Part shown: positions 1-10,918 of the stretch, piece after piece
Layout: every line of letters starts with the position of its first letter
Numbering within the stretch: the first letter of the stretch is position 1
Source of the DNA: Tetrapyrgos nigripes
Lineage: Eukaryota; Basidiomycota; Agaricomycetes; Agaricales; Campanellaceae
DNA length: 64,000 nt
NCBI GenBank assembly: GCA_013368315.1
Contig: JAACJM010000075.1
Location: 290,119 to 354,118 of the forward strand
Reading direction: 5' to 3'
Notes under the pieces: model-generated
Seen by the model: the letters and a program-made list of their open reading frames with translations, nothing else
Told to the model about the DNA's origin: nothing
Database searches by the model: none
Program-made: the position numbers and the translations under genes

Positions 1-977
1 TATACTTGAATCTAGAGTCTTGACTCTGAAGCAATTTGGCGGTCTCGAACACTCTTTCATCCGGCTCGATATCGAAATTAGGGAGACTGACGTCTAGGGG
101 ACCGTTGCCGTTAGATTGGGGAATTTCATCCGGTGTTACTTGGTCATTGTCAGTCGGTTGGACGAAAGTGGAAATCTATGCAGTTTTGGATGTAAGTACT
201 TCGTGTTGTATGTAGAAATGTAGACTTGATGGCTAGATGATAGATCACTTACTTTGGTCCAGAACGACTCTAGCGCGTCCCATCCCCAACCAGAATCCCC
301 AGTAATGGAAGCTATTTTGTTATATAGATCTTCGGAACCACGCGTCCATCCTAGGAAGTCTGTAGATTGCATGTACACTGGTCAGCATCATCACGGTATA
401 CATAAATCCACAAGGGAAAGCAAAGAAAAAGATGATTGACTCAGGCTGAGACTCACTTATACTGCTACTCCCTCCAAGCACGAAGCCCCTCGGAACAGTG
501 ATAGATCGCCCATTTAATCCCGTTTGAGGTATGGTAGTGTAATTCCAATCTACTGCGGTATTTTGTGCGAGTGGTGCTAAGAAAGGGACTTCCACGGTGA
601 CGACGCCGGTGTCACTGAGTAACGAATGGAAAGAGTAGAGATCAGAGGATCAGATGGGGTGATACGACACGTATTAAATATATTTAGAAACTCACTCAAC
701 ACCAGCCTCAATAACCAAAACCTTTTTCGACGAATCTTCACTGAGACGACTTGCTACGACATTTCCAGCGGTTCCGGCTGAGATGCACGTCAAGTTAGTC
801 GTTGAGAACGTATACGAGATCCCGAGTCCTTTACTCACCTCCGACAACGATAAAATCATAACTATTACTCGAGGGGACATCCGATGGGTTAGTGTAAACT
901 GCTGCACGAACAGTGCTGGGGAGGGAGGAAAGAGAAAGAGCGCCTGCAAGTGCCCATACTGTTGAGAGTTGCTTCAT
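1..977 (-). CDS. GMC oxidoreductase (aryl-alcohol-oxidase-like), 5' part only
   Basis: Secreted FAD-dependent alcohol oxidase/dehydrogenase of the GMC family; relatives supply H2O2 for lignin breakdown. The gene runs off the left edge, so only about 220 N-terminal residues are present. Exons read on the minus strand: 977-839, 777-696, 614-457, 359-253 and 175 to the edge; all phases agree (139, 82, 158, 107 nt) and introns have GTGAGT or GTAAGT donors. The ATG at 977 is followed by a hydrophobic signal peptide ending near VRA. Residues about 46-58 carry the dinucleotide-binding motif GAGTAGNVVASRL, then VLVIEAG. The family signature GGSSSIN spans the third intron, followed by a Trp-Thr-Arg-Gly segment. 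The catalytic His residues would lie outside the window. Family is certain; the substrate class (aryl alcohol versus other) is inferred. Confidence 0.9.
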
Positions 978-2299
978 TTTGAGTCTTTAGTATTAGTCTG
1001 AGTTAATAAGTGTTGATAGTGATAAGGAATGACGTATGAAGAGGCAGAGGCTGAGAGACCAATGGCTTTTTTTGAACCCAACAAGACGATTTTTATCCTC
1101 GTAAGGTTTGAAGCAGGGTAGAAAACGAGATGCCTAGAGCGGCGGCCGAAGCTTAAGCCCTGAAGATGAAGGAAGAGAAGAAAATAGTACTAGTCAGAGC
1201 CTCAGGAACGTCTCCTGATGTCGTTTTATACCATGGGGAATATATTCGTCAATTAGACACACCTGATACACGCCTAAGTACTCGTCGACGTTACGCGGGG
1301 CTGACAGTGAGTCTCCTAAGCGACAAGCGACCTGCGCGTGAATATAACGCGATTAATTGGATTGGGCATTCGCGATGTAGATTTCTCCGAGACCGAAAGA
1401 GGTTCGCGACCTGGAGCTCATCGCTTGAGAGTTCGAAATCACGAGCTGTGCGAGGGTCTGTAAGCATCGTCGTACACGGCACAGTAGTAGGTATATTGGA
1501 CTTTGATGCGCATAAAGGGTCAAACTCGTCACCTGCTCGTCCTGAGGCCTGAGGCCTGAGTATCCGTGAAGGCGGGATCAGGGACTCTGGAGATCGCTCA
1601 GCCCAAAATAACTCGATTGATTTGATGCCTGATACAAGGCACCATCACTCTTGCCTCACATGCCCAATCTCTCCGGAATCCTAGCCTATTATTAGGATCA
1701 GTATCACTATGAGACTGGACCCACACTCACACCGAAAGAAAGGAAGAGCGAAAAACCCTTGGAAAACCTACCGGATGGCGGGTCCCAGTTGCCGGAGGTC
1801 CTTCATCAAGCTATTACTCCACGGAAATCCGAGGAGTGGGAGGACGAGACACCCAGGAGCCTATGTACGAGACTCTTCAGCTCAAGACGGAACACATAAG
1901 AGGAATATTGTATTAAAAGGGAAACAATTACACAGGCACAGGCCGCCAGAGAGGAAGAGAATGAGAATAAACGAGATTAAACAAGTGCCTGCTTATACAT
2001 CTCCTTGAAACATGGACTACTTGTCTAATCCATTGATCCTTTGATAGTGCCTTCGGAGGTCGCCCTGTCCAAGCCTTGTCAGAAGGTCTGAAAACCCGAC
2101 CTCCGGTGCCGGGCAGTCGCTCGTAATGTGTCCTGATCAGGATAGCGACTATACATAGTACAACTATGCATACTGGAGGCTGACTGTGGGCAGTACGACG
2201 GACACGCCTAGGGTCGTCGGTATACACTTTACTATGTTCGTATTGGGTTCATAGAGCCCAGGGTTTCTTTCATGGCGACAGGATGCCAGGGTGATGGCT
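978..2299. other. Intergenic, upstream of the GMC gene; nothing recognised
   Basis: Holds the presumed promoter of the minus-strand GMC gene. Open frames at 1166-1552 and 1709-2008 (plus) have no recognisable domain, no intron signals and no neighbours that suggest a gene. CpG is frequent here, unlike in the decayed repeats further right. Confidence 0.4.
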
Positions 2300-3145
2300 G
2301 TATGCAGTGTAAGACGCGTTCAGGAAGGGTTCGGGATTGTATATGTATGAGTGACCATAGATAGCGAGCACTGCACGCGCAGGGTGAGCTGAAACGGCAG
2401 GGGAGCATTTGCATTTGCACTCTCATTGGCATGATATGGGAGAACAGAGTAATAAGGCTAAGACAGGAGGAAGGGAGGGAGCGTGTTCGGCGAAGGTGTA
2501 TACCCTGTAGAGAAAGTAGTGGTCGTCAGGGGAGGTGGAGAAGAAGTAGAGAAGTAGAGCAAAACGAAGGTAGAAGGTAGAAATGAGGAGAAAGAAGGCA
2601 AAGGGAGAGGAAAACCCAAGGTATACTAGATGAGACAAGAAGGCCGACGAGGCGGAAAAAAGAAGTGAAAAGTCCAATTCAGCACATACTGAAACACTAG
2701 TATTACCATCCGCGGTCTTCAGACCATTCGTCCCTATCCTGTAATAACCTGTCCTTGCATTCATCAAGCCTGTAGCGTTCTTCCCCGTCTCAGCGCGTCT
2801 AACTTTCTTCGAGTTCTCCTTTTGACGCTAGTTTTGGCCAGTTTCAACGGTGCCTGTGTAAAGAAACGCAAGAAAAACACATCTTCTTAGACTTGACCGG
2901 AGGACCCAACGGCAGGCTAGGGCGAAATCTGGGCGAAACGCGACACGCGTACGAAGGAAATGGCTTGTCTGAGTCAGTTTTTTGCAGGATCTTTGGGGCT
3001 GAGATTACTTCTGTCTTGGATTTGAGTAGGCCGATACCGGAGCTTGGTTTGGAAGCTGAAGTTGCCAGACGATGGATGCGCTGGCCGACGTTGGAAATTT
3101 GGAATTGGATCTTTTGTTCGGTAAACAAAGTAAACAAAGGCCCAG
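2300..3145 (+). repeat. Dispersed repeat R1, copy 1
   Basis: This stretch aligns by eye, with many mismatches and small gaps, to 6440-7240 in the same orientation. Shared blocks include GAGAAAGAAGGCAA, AAACCCAAGG and CTCAGCGCGTC. It ends near a palindromic TTTGTTyGGTAAACAAA motif (3112-3130). The motif and its flank occur again inverted at 28735-28785. No protein is recognised in either copy, so it looks like an old non-coding mobile element. Confidence 0.5.
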
Positions 3146-3189
3146 TCACCACTCGTGCCTTTTTTTTTTTGTCCTCTGAGCTCTTTCAC

Positions 3190-3397
3190 ACCGCGGACGG
3201 CAATGCATATTTGGAGCTTTGAAAAATCTAAACTTAAATGACGGATTTTTGCTCGGCCTTCGGCATACTCCATATGGAATATCGGCCTCGAATCGGTCCC
3301 ATATGGAGTAGGCCCGGCGAGCAAAAGCTGCTTTGAAAAATCGGTAATTTAAGTTGTTGTGTTTTTCAATGCCCAAATATGGTTCGCCGCCCGCGAT
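3190..3397. mobile_element. MITE-like element with long inverted arms
   Basis: Two arms of roughly 95 bp face each other. The inner parts read TACTCCATATGGAA on the left and CCATATGGAGTA on the right. The middle parts are GCTTTGAAAAATC and its complement GATTTTTCAAAGC, and the outer parts read CGCGGACGGC and GCCGCCCGCG. There is no coding capacity. The arms are imperfect, so this is an aged fold-back or MITE copy. Target duplication not resolved. Confidence 0.55.
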
Positions 3398-4029
3398 TGT
3401 CAGTGGCCTCCCGAGTATAATTGAGCCCAATAATAATGAGGAAAGCTCAAGATAGTTTTCGATTTGTAGATTGACGTCAACATGGGTACGACATAGATTG
3501 GCACTGGCAGGCATATTTGTGAACGAAGTTCGTTGCGATGATGGTTTCCTGTTCGAGCTGACTCACCTGCCCTACAACTATGGTTCAGTCACTCATTCTC
3601 CTTCCATCTATCCATCTATCCGCAACGTCCATCTATCCATGTCCATCTATCTCTGTCCGAGTAGCTATACTCATTCCCATGGAAAGTGACAGTCCCGATG
3701 TTTTTTGAGGATATCTGCAACGACTGCATATTTCTGCTTCAACCAAGTTGTAGAGATGTTTGTAAATAGAATGGAAAGCTTCTGATACCAGTATTTTTGT
3801 AGAGGAGTATCTCAGAAACCTTCATTTTCCTACACCACGACACGATTCTTCGTGGTTAAAGATTGATAATTCCCACTCGGGCCCCGTCGTGTTTTTGGCG
3901 GAGTCACGTCTCGGCTAAACCTCTGCATGAACAAGTTTGAGTTGTCTGACCCGTTCCGGATGGACGAGTGTATCAAGCGATTAGTTCTCGCAAAATCTGA
4001 CCACATTTTAAAAAAAACGGAAAGATCGA

Positions 4030-4136
4030 CATCCAAAATGGGGATCGAACCCACTCCCCGGCAGTCAGAATGAGGGAGAACGTTACCCATTCTTAGCGCG
4101 TTGCGAGTGCGCACGCAGTCCCTGACTCTCCCGGAC
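4030..4136 (-). tRNA. tRNA-like sequence, possibly a tRNA-derived Pol III module
   Basis: On the minus strand a near-consensus B box GTGGGTTCGATCCCCAT makes a T-arm (GTGGG / CCCAT with loop TTCGATC). The next seven bases TTTGGAT can pair, with G-U pairs, with GTCCGGG at the 5' end. A run of eight T (complement of 4010-4017) lies 12 bases downstream and would terminate Pol III. The D-arm and anticodon arm do not fold cleanly; an intron or a long variable arm would be needed. I therefore read it as a decayed or intron-bearing tRNA, or a tRNA-derived SINE head, rather than a proven tRNA. It sits inside the 3661-5230 TIR element. Confidence 0.4.
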
Positions 4137-4204
4137 CTTTGTCAAAAAAAAAAAAACGGATGAATAAAGATGCTAGCCACAGGCAAACAAAATGCGTAGT
4201 ATGC

Positions 4205-4804
4205 TTATTGCGAGAGTAGTACACTATACACAGAGGGAGAAACATGTACTAGATCCCCAGTATCATGTAGAAAACAGGTAGCACAAATTGGAATTCTTTT
4301 GTCCCGAGAGCAACAGTGGTATGTAACGTCAGAGTTCGTAGCAGTCTCTTCAAGAAAAGAATGGGGAAAATACCAAAAAGAAACACATCCGTCAAGACGT
4401 TCTTCGCGTCTTAAGCCTTCTGGACACTGCAGAATGCTCATATAAAGGTAGCCTTCTTTGCCACCAGAACAATAGACTGTCGTGCCCACATAACAGTCGT
4501 TCATCTTGTGGACAGCTGCAGTGTCGTTGTATCAGCAAGAACCAATATCAACAGAGATGGAATGTACAAAGACATTCATGAGGGGGAAGAGAGAAAGGTT
4601 CCAAGCGCTCCTGTCGAGATTGGCGCGTACTCTGTCATAAAGGATGGTTGCGTCAGTATGTGAATAGAACATGTATCGGAGTTGTATACGCGGAGTATAA
4701 GAAAGGCTGAAGAAATGTACTCGGTTCGCCACTGAGACTAAGATGTCTGAGTCAGGTGTCAGTCCGGTCCGCAAAGTCAATGTTGAGGCGTGAGTAAATG
4801 TCAT
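4205..4804 (-). pseudogene. Unrecognised open frame interrupted by one TGA
   Basis: A frame of 200 codons starts at an ATG (4804) and ends at 4205, broken only by a TGA at 4532-4534. A possible intron of 63 nt (GTACAT donor, ACAAG acceptor) would remove the stop and keep the frame. The product would be Cys- and Tyr-rich, with no domain I recognise. It lies inside the 3661-5230 TIR element, so it could be the remains of an element-borne gene or a chance frame. Confidence 0.3.
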
Positions 4805-5230
4805 GGTTAGTAATCTAATTTTAAACGTCTCCTATTTTGACCCCACAAGGCCTTCCTCTATACAGAGTCAGGGATTTTGCTAGATTTTTGCCGTTTTTCA
4901 TTTGAAGGCATTTTCTTTTACAACGTTCTTCTTCAATTTTATTCTAAATGCTGGGGAGCTCCATCATCTGTTTACGGCCTCGCTCTTTCAGCTGGTGTGG
5001 TCAGATGTTCCAGGAGAAAATCGTGTGCTGATATAGTTAGACTAGGCTTTCAGGAATACCCCTCTGCAGAGTAACTCCTTGGCTGGGGCATCACAACGTT
5101 AACTTTGGTGACAAAAGCTTTCTATTCGACTACTGGATGATTCTACAACTTTGCTGAAGCAAAATATGCAGCCGTTGCAGAGATACGATCAAAAGGTAGC
5201 GGAACCGTCACTTTCCGGGAGTACTCCCCT

Positions 5231-5819
5231 CTGCATACTGGTTGGTGGAGGACTCATATGGCAATTGGCGATGTGATAGGCTTCCAAGAATCCAAGCACC
5301 AACCGTTGAACGTTGAACCAGGGATCATATCGATCATACGTTACTCTGCAGCATTTGGACAGATGAATCCGGATCGATCAACATTGAAATATTGACATGT
5401 AACTGTACGTAGGATCCGGACAGTCTGAATGATCGAGGAAGTGTTATATTACTTTGATACTACTGAGCACTGATCATGAGGATCAGTCATGATTGTCAGG
5501 TCCCCATGATAATGTACTTGCTTGCTCCCGGCAAGCATTCCAGTGGAATACCGTCTAAGGTTCTTGAAGACATCACTGCCTAAGCCCCAGATTGAGGTTC
5601 GAGCTCGTTGAACCGATTATCGAAGTTGTAAGCGTGTACGTACTTACTGCATCCTTTACTCAGGAGTGAAAGCTTCAAAAGCTGCCTTTGAAAATTAAAT
5701 TAAGATAGATAGATATAAACGACGACAATTGGTCTAACATAGCCTGGCGGTTGGATTTCAGGCTAAGTCTAACACTTGGCGCTCAGAGTGAATTCTTCCT
5801 CGGGCCTCGTTGTCGAATG
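5231..5819. other. Intergenic, nothing recognised
   Basis: No open frame or repeat that I could pair with another part of the window. Several short GATC-rich imperfect palindromes occur between 5340 and 5510. Confidence 0.35.
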
Positions 5820-6215
5820 AACCTTCCAAGCAAAGTAAGTTTACTTACCAAATAGTATATTCGAACAACGATCTGTCATAGTCATAGTTGAGGAAGTCCA
5901 TACCTCAGCCACAATGAATCTGAATATGTACTATGCGTGCCGATTATCGTAGGAATATACATAGAATACGATTTTTGCGGAGATGAGCGTTATGTGACAA
6001 AGGGCTCGCCACTCAGCGCTCATCATACCAAAGTAAATGCATTACGGCCTCGAGTTGCAAAGGAGCTATGAATGTGCATGGGGATCGTGTATGGTTACAT
6101 AGAGAACCCTTGCCGGTCTTACAAGAGCCGTTAGTTGCGGTACCGTCAAACCCTGATCAGGAACTTGATACTGTATGATTTTGGTATGACTGCACCCTAC
6201 ACGTATGGGCGGTCA
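5820..6215 (+). repeat. Dispersed repeat R2, copy 1
   Basis: Aligns in the same orientation with 32655-33085. Shared blocks: CCTTCCAAGCAAAGTAAG, AGGAAGTCCATAC, CAGCGCTCATCAT, AAACCCTGATCAGGAACTTGA. Substitutions and small gaps are spread throughout. No coding capacity is visible; this is a non-coding mobile element or a fragment of one. Confidence 0.6.
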
Positions 6216-6288
6216 TGAACGGTCTCCGTCATCCGAGTCGGCGGGTGCATGGTATAATATACTTTAGCGCTTTACCAAATTAATGATT

Positions 6289-6339
6289 TCTGGTCCCGCC
6301 AAGTTAATTACGGCCCGTAATTGACTTGGCGGGCCCAGA
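6289..6339. repeat. Near-perfect hairpin of about 50 bp
   Basis: CCCGCCAAGTTAATTACGG is followed at once by CCGTAATTGACTTGGCGGG, with further pairing outside (TCTGG / CCAGA). There is one mismatch in the arms. It may be a very short fold-back element or the remnant of two abutting TIRs. Confidence 0.6.
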
Positions 6340-6439
6340 CTTTCTTTCAACGTACAATGAACAGTAAAGTTAACGGGACGTGTAGGGACGTCGGTGTAAT
6401 GACCGCAGCTTGAACGTATATCTGTGTATGACGGGTAGA

Positions 6440-7240
6440 AGGTGGGTCGACAGTGGAAGGGTCAGGATCGTACTCGTACAAATGACCATAGCTACACGCT
6501 ACACTGACAGTGAGCGTCGCGCGCCGACGGTGGGTGAAACGGCAGGGCAGTGGGATACTGGTCATATAGAAGGACAGGATAATAAGCTTCGGGTATGAGA
6601 TACGTATACGGAGAAAGCAATGTCAGCCGGTGAGTACAAGAGAAACAGAGCCACACGAAGGTAGGAGGTGGAAGGACGAATATGAGCGGAAAGAAGGCAA
6701 GGGAGTAAAGGAAACCCAAGGGAAACCAGACGAGACGAGAAGGCCAACGAGGCGAAAGAAAGAAAAAGTCCAATTTAATACATACCAACACCAAAACAAC
6801 AAAATTACCAGAGAGAATTTCAGACCCTTCTACTCACCCTCTCTCAACCTATTCGTCGCACTTGTAGCGCTCTTCACCAGCTCAGCGCGTCCAACGTCCT
6901 TGACTGAGTTCTCCTCTTGAGTTTAGTTTTGGCGTTGGCGAATTTGAACGGAGCCTGTTTAAAGAATCACAAGAATAAATATTCTCAAACGGAGGACCGA
7001 GCGAGTACTTGAGCGCTGGCAAGGCAAGGTAACGGGGAGGAGTCTAGAGGAAGAATTGAGTTGAGGACCGGGACGCATACGGAACTGTTTGCAGGATGAG
7101 AGCTCAAGGAAGTCTCCTGGCTTAGAAGCGGATGAGTGAGATACTGGACGGCCAATGCCGCATTGGATGCGTTAGACGATTGGTTGGACGGAAGCCGTTT
7201 TGGTCCTTTTGTTTGGTAAACAAACTTGAAGGCTTCCAAT
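6440..7240 (+). repeat. Dispersed repeat R1, copy 2
   Basis: Second copy of the repeat at 2300-3145, same orientation. It ends with TTTTGTTTGGTAAACAAA at about 7209-7226 and is flanked by the same TTGGATGCG block that is seen inverted at 28735-28785. The overlapping short open frames here (6985-7373) are in low-quality repeat sequence and are not called. Confidence 0.5.
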
Positions 7241-7597
7241 TTTGGGATAGTATTCTCACGCCACGAGCCATTTCCTCCGACCTTGCTGCACTTTTGAACT
7301 TGCCGGAAATTTGACCCTGTGGGTTGCTGGCGAGTGTTTCTCGACTTTTTTTTGCTTGTGCAAGTGCACACACGCGGCCGCCACCAAGGTATCGGTTTCT
7401 GATGTATTTTAGCCTGAGTGACTGTGACTGCCCAGAACGAAAAATTTACTGGCGCCTCGTTGATTTGGGGTCGACGTACAGAGATTGGCAGTCACTGTGA
7501 ACGTTAACAAAGGTTCGTGTCACGATTGAGATGATCTTCTCCCGTCCGATTCGGATTACTGATGGACTGATACAAGCTCTCTGGTTATCATTCTGAT

Positions 7598-8598
7598 CCT
7601 TCTCCGCCCCCTTTAACTCCCTCTTGTTGTTATTCAGATTTTGTGATTTGATTTTGGATCACTTAGAAGTCGGAAGAAACTTCGACGGCCCTTTTGAACT
7701 GTGTTTTTCATTTCATCAATCCACTCTCCATCCATATGCATCTATTCATGTCTGTTTATCTATCTATCTATCCATCCATCCATCCATCCATCCATCCATG
7801 TCTATCAATGTTCATCTATTCACGTCGAAGTAGCTATAGCTAGTACTTCTGCCAGGGTCTGTCGTGCTTGTCAATTCAATATGGATGCCACGCATCCGCT
7901 GGGCGCGGAGAGGCGCGGTTCTTGGCATATCTCATACCTCATGGCTGGCTAGTGGGTCTCCAGTGGGGCGACCGTCCGACTCCAATTCGCAGTCCTAGTC
8001 TCAGTACGGTCTTTCATACCGGAATCAAGACAGTAAGTAGCTATAGTTAAGTGATTAATGGTGAGTGTTACCGGGAAGAACATTATTACCGGTATTCAAA
8101 GCTTTCGCGGTTTTAAGTAAGGTTGTAGCGGCCTGTACTGAAGGTTTGATGAATCATTGTGAGTGAGCTAGTAATCCTACTAGTGAATTCATTGTAGAAG
8201 GGAAATCAGTATGCATCCAACCGCTGCCTAAAGATAAGTCTAGACCGTGGAGCGCATAGTAGCCTTGCTTATGTAGCCAGCCACTGTTACACTGTACTCC
8301 TGGATTTCATCTGCATTTCCTCAGGAGAGAAGGAGGAGGATTTTATTAGAACTCGGAGTCGGGACCACCGAGTACGGTCTCTAGCTATAGCTACTTTGGT
8401 ATGGATAGATGGATAGATGGAAGGACAGTGGAGTAGATGGAGTGAGAGTGGATGGAGTGGGAGGCCTGGGTAACGGAAGAAAGATGAAGGATGAATGATG
8501 AATAATGAACCACTGTCGCCGGCGAAGTCGTGTTAAAGTTCCTTCCGACTTCTAAGCCTGAGATTAGAGCAAGAGCAACAACAAAGGGAGCGGAAATG
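7598..8598. mobile_element. 1-kb element with about 230-bp inverted arms
   Basis: Left arm 7598-7845 and right arm 8376-8598 are inverted copies: CTTAGAAGTCGGAAG on the left faces CTTCCGACTTCTAAG on the right, and GTAGCTATAGCTAG faces CTAGCTATAGCTAC. Each arm contains a tetranucleotide tract (CTAT/CATC on the left, GATGGATA on the right). The centre (7846-8375) holds no recognisable gene. Probably a non-autonomous DNA transposon or foldback element. Confidence 0.6.
7756..7800 (+). repeat. Microsatellite (CTAT)n-(CATC)n
   Basis: A run of CTAT units is followed by a longer run of CATC units, inside the left arm of the 7598-8598 element. A related CATCTAT-rich stretch sits at 3600-3660, beside another TIR element. 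Confidence 0.85.
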
Positions 8599-8621
8599 GG
8601 AGAGTGGGAAGTTACGTTTTA

Positions 8622-8702
8622 CGAGGCCTCTTAAAGTACGGTAGGCGAGAGCGGCACGCTTCACTCTCGCTTTCAAATCTCAGTTCCGCACCGCCACGGC
8701 CT
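8622..8702 (+). repeat. Inverted partner of 19857-19935
   Basis: About 80 bp that matches the reverse complement of 19857-19935 closely, including GGCACGCTTCACTCTCGCTT followed by TCAAATCTCAGTTCCGCAC. The two copies face each other across 11 kb. The distal copy directly abuts the left end of the Plavaka element. Origin unknown. Confidence 0.6.
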
Positions 8703-8813
8703 AGACTTTCGGTCGACTATGCTCCTCCATTTGTACAAAGAATAAACACACGCATACTTTACCTCTTTGAGCATTTTTATTTATGTACTAATACGTTGAA
8801 AAACATGGTAATA

Positions 8814-9158
8814 GTAGGTCCACTCAATTATTCCGTCGCTGCACTTTTCGAAAAAAAAAAATCATCGGCTAGTCGGAGATATCATTCGGCTCTGAGTGTA
8901 CTCCATTTAGATAGTCAACCGGTGGACTACAACGATTTTTTAAATCGACAAAGTCTCAATCTTTAAGGTGGCCAGCAAGACCATAAGACAATTCTGACTA
9001 CAGCCTCTGTCCCAGCATACTCACAATTATACTCAAAGGCAACTCAAAGGTCAGGCAACGCTTCACTGACATCACTATTCAGAGCCGAGTGATATCTCCG
9101 ACTAGCCGACGAATTATTTTTCGAAAAGTGCAGCGATGGAATAATTGAGTGGACCTAG
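8814..9158. mobile_element. MITE with about 85-bp terminal inverted repeats
   Basis: TAGGTCCACTCAATTATTCC starts the left arm and its complement, with one mismatch in the next bases, ends the right arm. The arms continue through TCGAAAA and CGGCTAGTCGGAGATATCA to about position 8900 on the left and 9075 on the right. The interior is short and non-coding. No clear target duplication at the ends. Confidence 0.7.
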
Positions 9159-9379
9159 TACCCCACAAGCAAATTATACATTGACGAGAGCGCAATTTGA
9201 GCCCGCGCGGACCCCCTCGTTCTTTCGCGCTGTGAGGGAACAGATCATGTGACCTGCTGCTTGCCTATTGCCTCGTTACGCGTTAAGGTCGACCCGGCCG
9301 GCGCTCTAGCATGTCCAGCGCTGATGACATTGATGACACGTCACGATTGCTCTGTTCATCGTTGATGGTCTTTCTGCTG

Positions 9380-9675
9380 GACCATGACGCGCTGTACCTC
9401 TTGCATCAGCAAAAGCCCAGGTACCTGTTCAGGCCTGGCTTGGGCCCCCAGGCCTGGACATGTTGGGCTACAACTACAGGCCTGCAAATAGCTGACTTCC
9501 TGATGCAGGATAGTTACATACTGTAGCTTCTGTACATGTTCGTACAGAATGTAAGCTTCTTACAGGATGTATGAGCAGTCCAGGTAGTCACAGGCAGTAG
9601 AGACCTTTACAGGTCATGCAGGATGCAGCGCATGTACAGGCCCTTACAGGATGTAGGTCGTGTGCATGTCCACCC
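9380..9675 (+). repeat. Left inverted arm rich in ACAGGATG motifs
   Basis: Contains CATCAGCAAAAGCCC, AGGCCTGG and several copies of TTACAGGATGT or GCAGGAT. The same elements occur in the opposite orientation at 18965-19300, including GGGCTTTTGCTGATG. Clustered short motifs near facing ends are typical of transposase-binding subterminal regions. The pair may bound a composite element of about 10 kb that contains the Helitron genes. Confidence 0.5.
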
Positions 9676-9871
9676 AGGCACATGTCAGCTCCATATAATT
9701 ATTCCTCTTTCAAATTTGCTCATCACACTCATCACTCATGATCATAATCAACATAACAAGAATGAATATCATTGGACATGGTATACTACTACACAAGCTT
9801 TTATGACCCATGCCTTTGTCATGGAGGCTCACTTTGCTCGCTCCACTCCTCCAGCATGAGTTGACAGCTTG

Positions 9872-9890
9872 TAGGGGGCTGTGCCCCCAA
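9872..9890 (-). other. Candidate Helitron 3' terminal hairpin
   Basis: GGGGGC TGT GCCCCC (9874-9888) is a perfect 6-bp stem with a 3-base loop. On the minus strand it lies about 220 bp past the end of the PIF1 helicase, where a Helitron 3' end is expected. A CTRR end just beyond the stem is not obvious, so the exact terminus is uncertain. Confidence 0.35.
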
Positions 9891-10098
9891 TCCCCTGCTA
9901 GTTGGCGCTGTTGTGCCTCCATTCCACTGTAAAAAGAAATTCATCATTGAACAACAAAATAAAATTAGTTTCACGTTCAGAGCTCAATCAAAATACAAAG
10001 CATGGTAGTTACGGTGATGTCAATAGTACACTTTTATAAACTATGTTATAAGTCTTACAGTCTCTATTATCTGCAATGGATAGTCAGTGTCAGTTCAT

Positions 10099-10916
10099 TT
10101 ATGTGCAGTGTCCAGCAATACTTACCTTCTCCAAATCTTGCTGACTTGAAGTGCACCTTGATAGGGCTACATACAACTGGCCATGAGTAAAAACTGATAT
10201 CTGTAAGTCTAACCCCACATGATCCACAGATTGCCCTTGAGATTTGTTGATAGACATTGCAAAGGCAAGGCAAACTGGAATCTGATGATGCCTCAGTGCA
10301 AATGGGAGATCCAGGTTCCCAGGTTCAATATTCAGGTGAGGTATGAAAACCTTTTTGCCAGTGTGATCCCCACCAATGATCCTTGCCTCTATGACATGCA
10401 TGTTTGCTGCAGTGACCACAGCTCTGGTGCCATTGCAAACTCCATTTGATGGATCCAAATTCTGCAAGATCATAATTGGAGCACCAACTTTCAGTTTGAG
10501 ATTTGACAGTGGAAGACCTGAACCTTTGATTGAGTTCAGATATTCTGTTGGATAATTGAAATCACCCTCTGAAAATGCAGAATCAGCACTGAGATATGTT
10601 AATTCATCTCCTCGAAGCATATTGAGGCATTGTTGGTTTAGCTCATCTACACTATCATTTCTAGCTGAAAGTATGGTCTGCTTGAGAAACGCTGGATTGA
10701 TGGTTTGTAGGCCTGGATAGATTGCTGCCACTAATGACTCAGGTGTATCTCCACATTCCATTCCTGGATCCAGTTGAACTTCAAAGTTAGAATCAGGACA
10801 ATGATTGTGGCCATGCCCAATATCAAGAAGCTATTTTGCATATTGTCTGTCATCTTCAGAGCTACTGTCCCACCTCTTGCTGTGTTTCAGGTGGAGAATT
10901 TGGATATCCTTCCAAA
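10099..10916 (-). pseudogene. Helitron PIF1 helicase, C-terminal half
   Basis: C-terminal half of a PIF1-type (SF1B) DNA helicase from a Helitron. The open part (10099-10761) shows the family's late motifs: LKVGAPIMILQNL, a Gly-Thr-Arg segment after CNGT, AMSINKSQGQS (motif V region) and YVALSRC (motif VI). Between 10761 and 10916 the same protein continues but carries a TAG (near 10832) where a Trp is expected. The N-terminal half of the same domain is at 12546-13080, separated by a Tc1 insertion. The gene cannot give a full-length protein. Confidence 0.85.
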
Positions 10917-10918
10917 TA

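Larger units (their letters stand above)
3661..5230. mobile_element. 1.57-kb TIR element carrying a tRNA-like gene
   Basis: Left arm 3661-3830 and right arm about 5050-5230 are inverted copies of each other over about 170 bp. Shared blocks include GGAAAGTGACAG / CCGTCACTTTCC, CTGCATATTT / AAATATGCAG and AAGCTT flanks. The interior holds a tRNA-like sequence (4030-4136, minus) and a broken open frame (4205-4804, minus). The terminal sequence (TACTCAT..GGAAAGTGAC) also ends the small element at 57799-58045, so both belong to one family. No transposase is recognised, so it is probably non-autonomous. Confidence 0.55.

Noticed and set aside
1166..1552. Plus-strand ORF of 128 codons upstream of the GMC gene
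   Set aside because: No domain, and the opposite strand is also open in part; more likely chance in CpG-rich intergenic DNA.
7758..7800. CRISPR-like array
   Set aside because: Regular units are a simple tetranucleotide microsatellite in a fungal genome, with no spacers.
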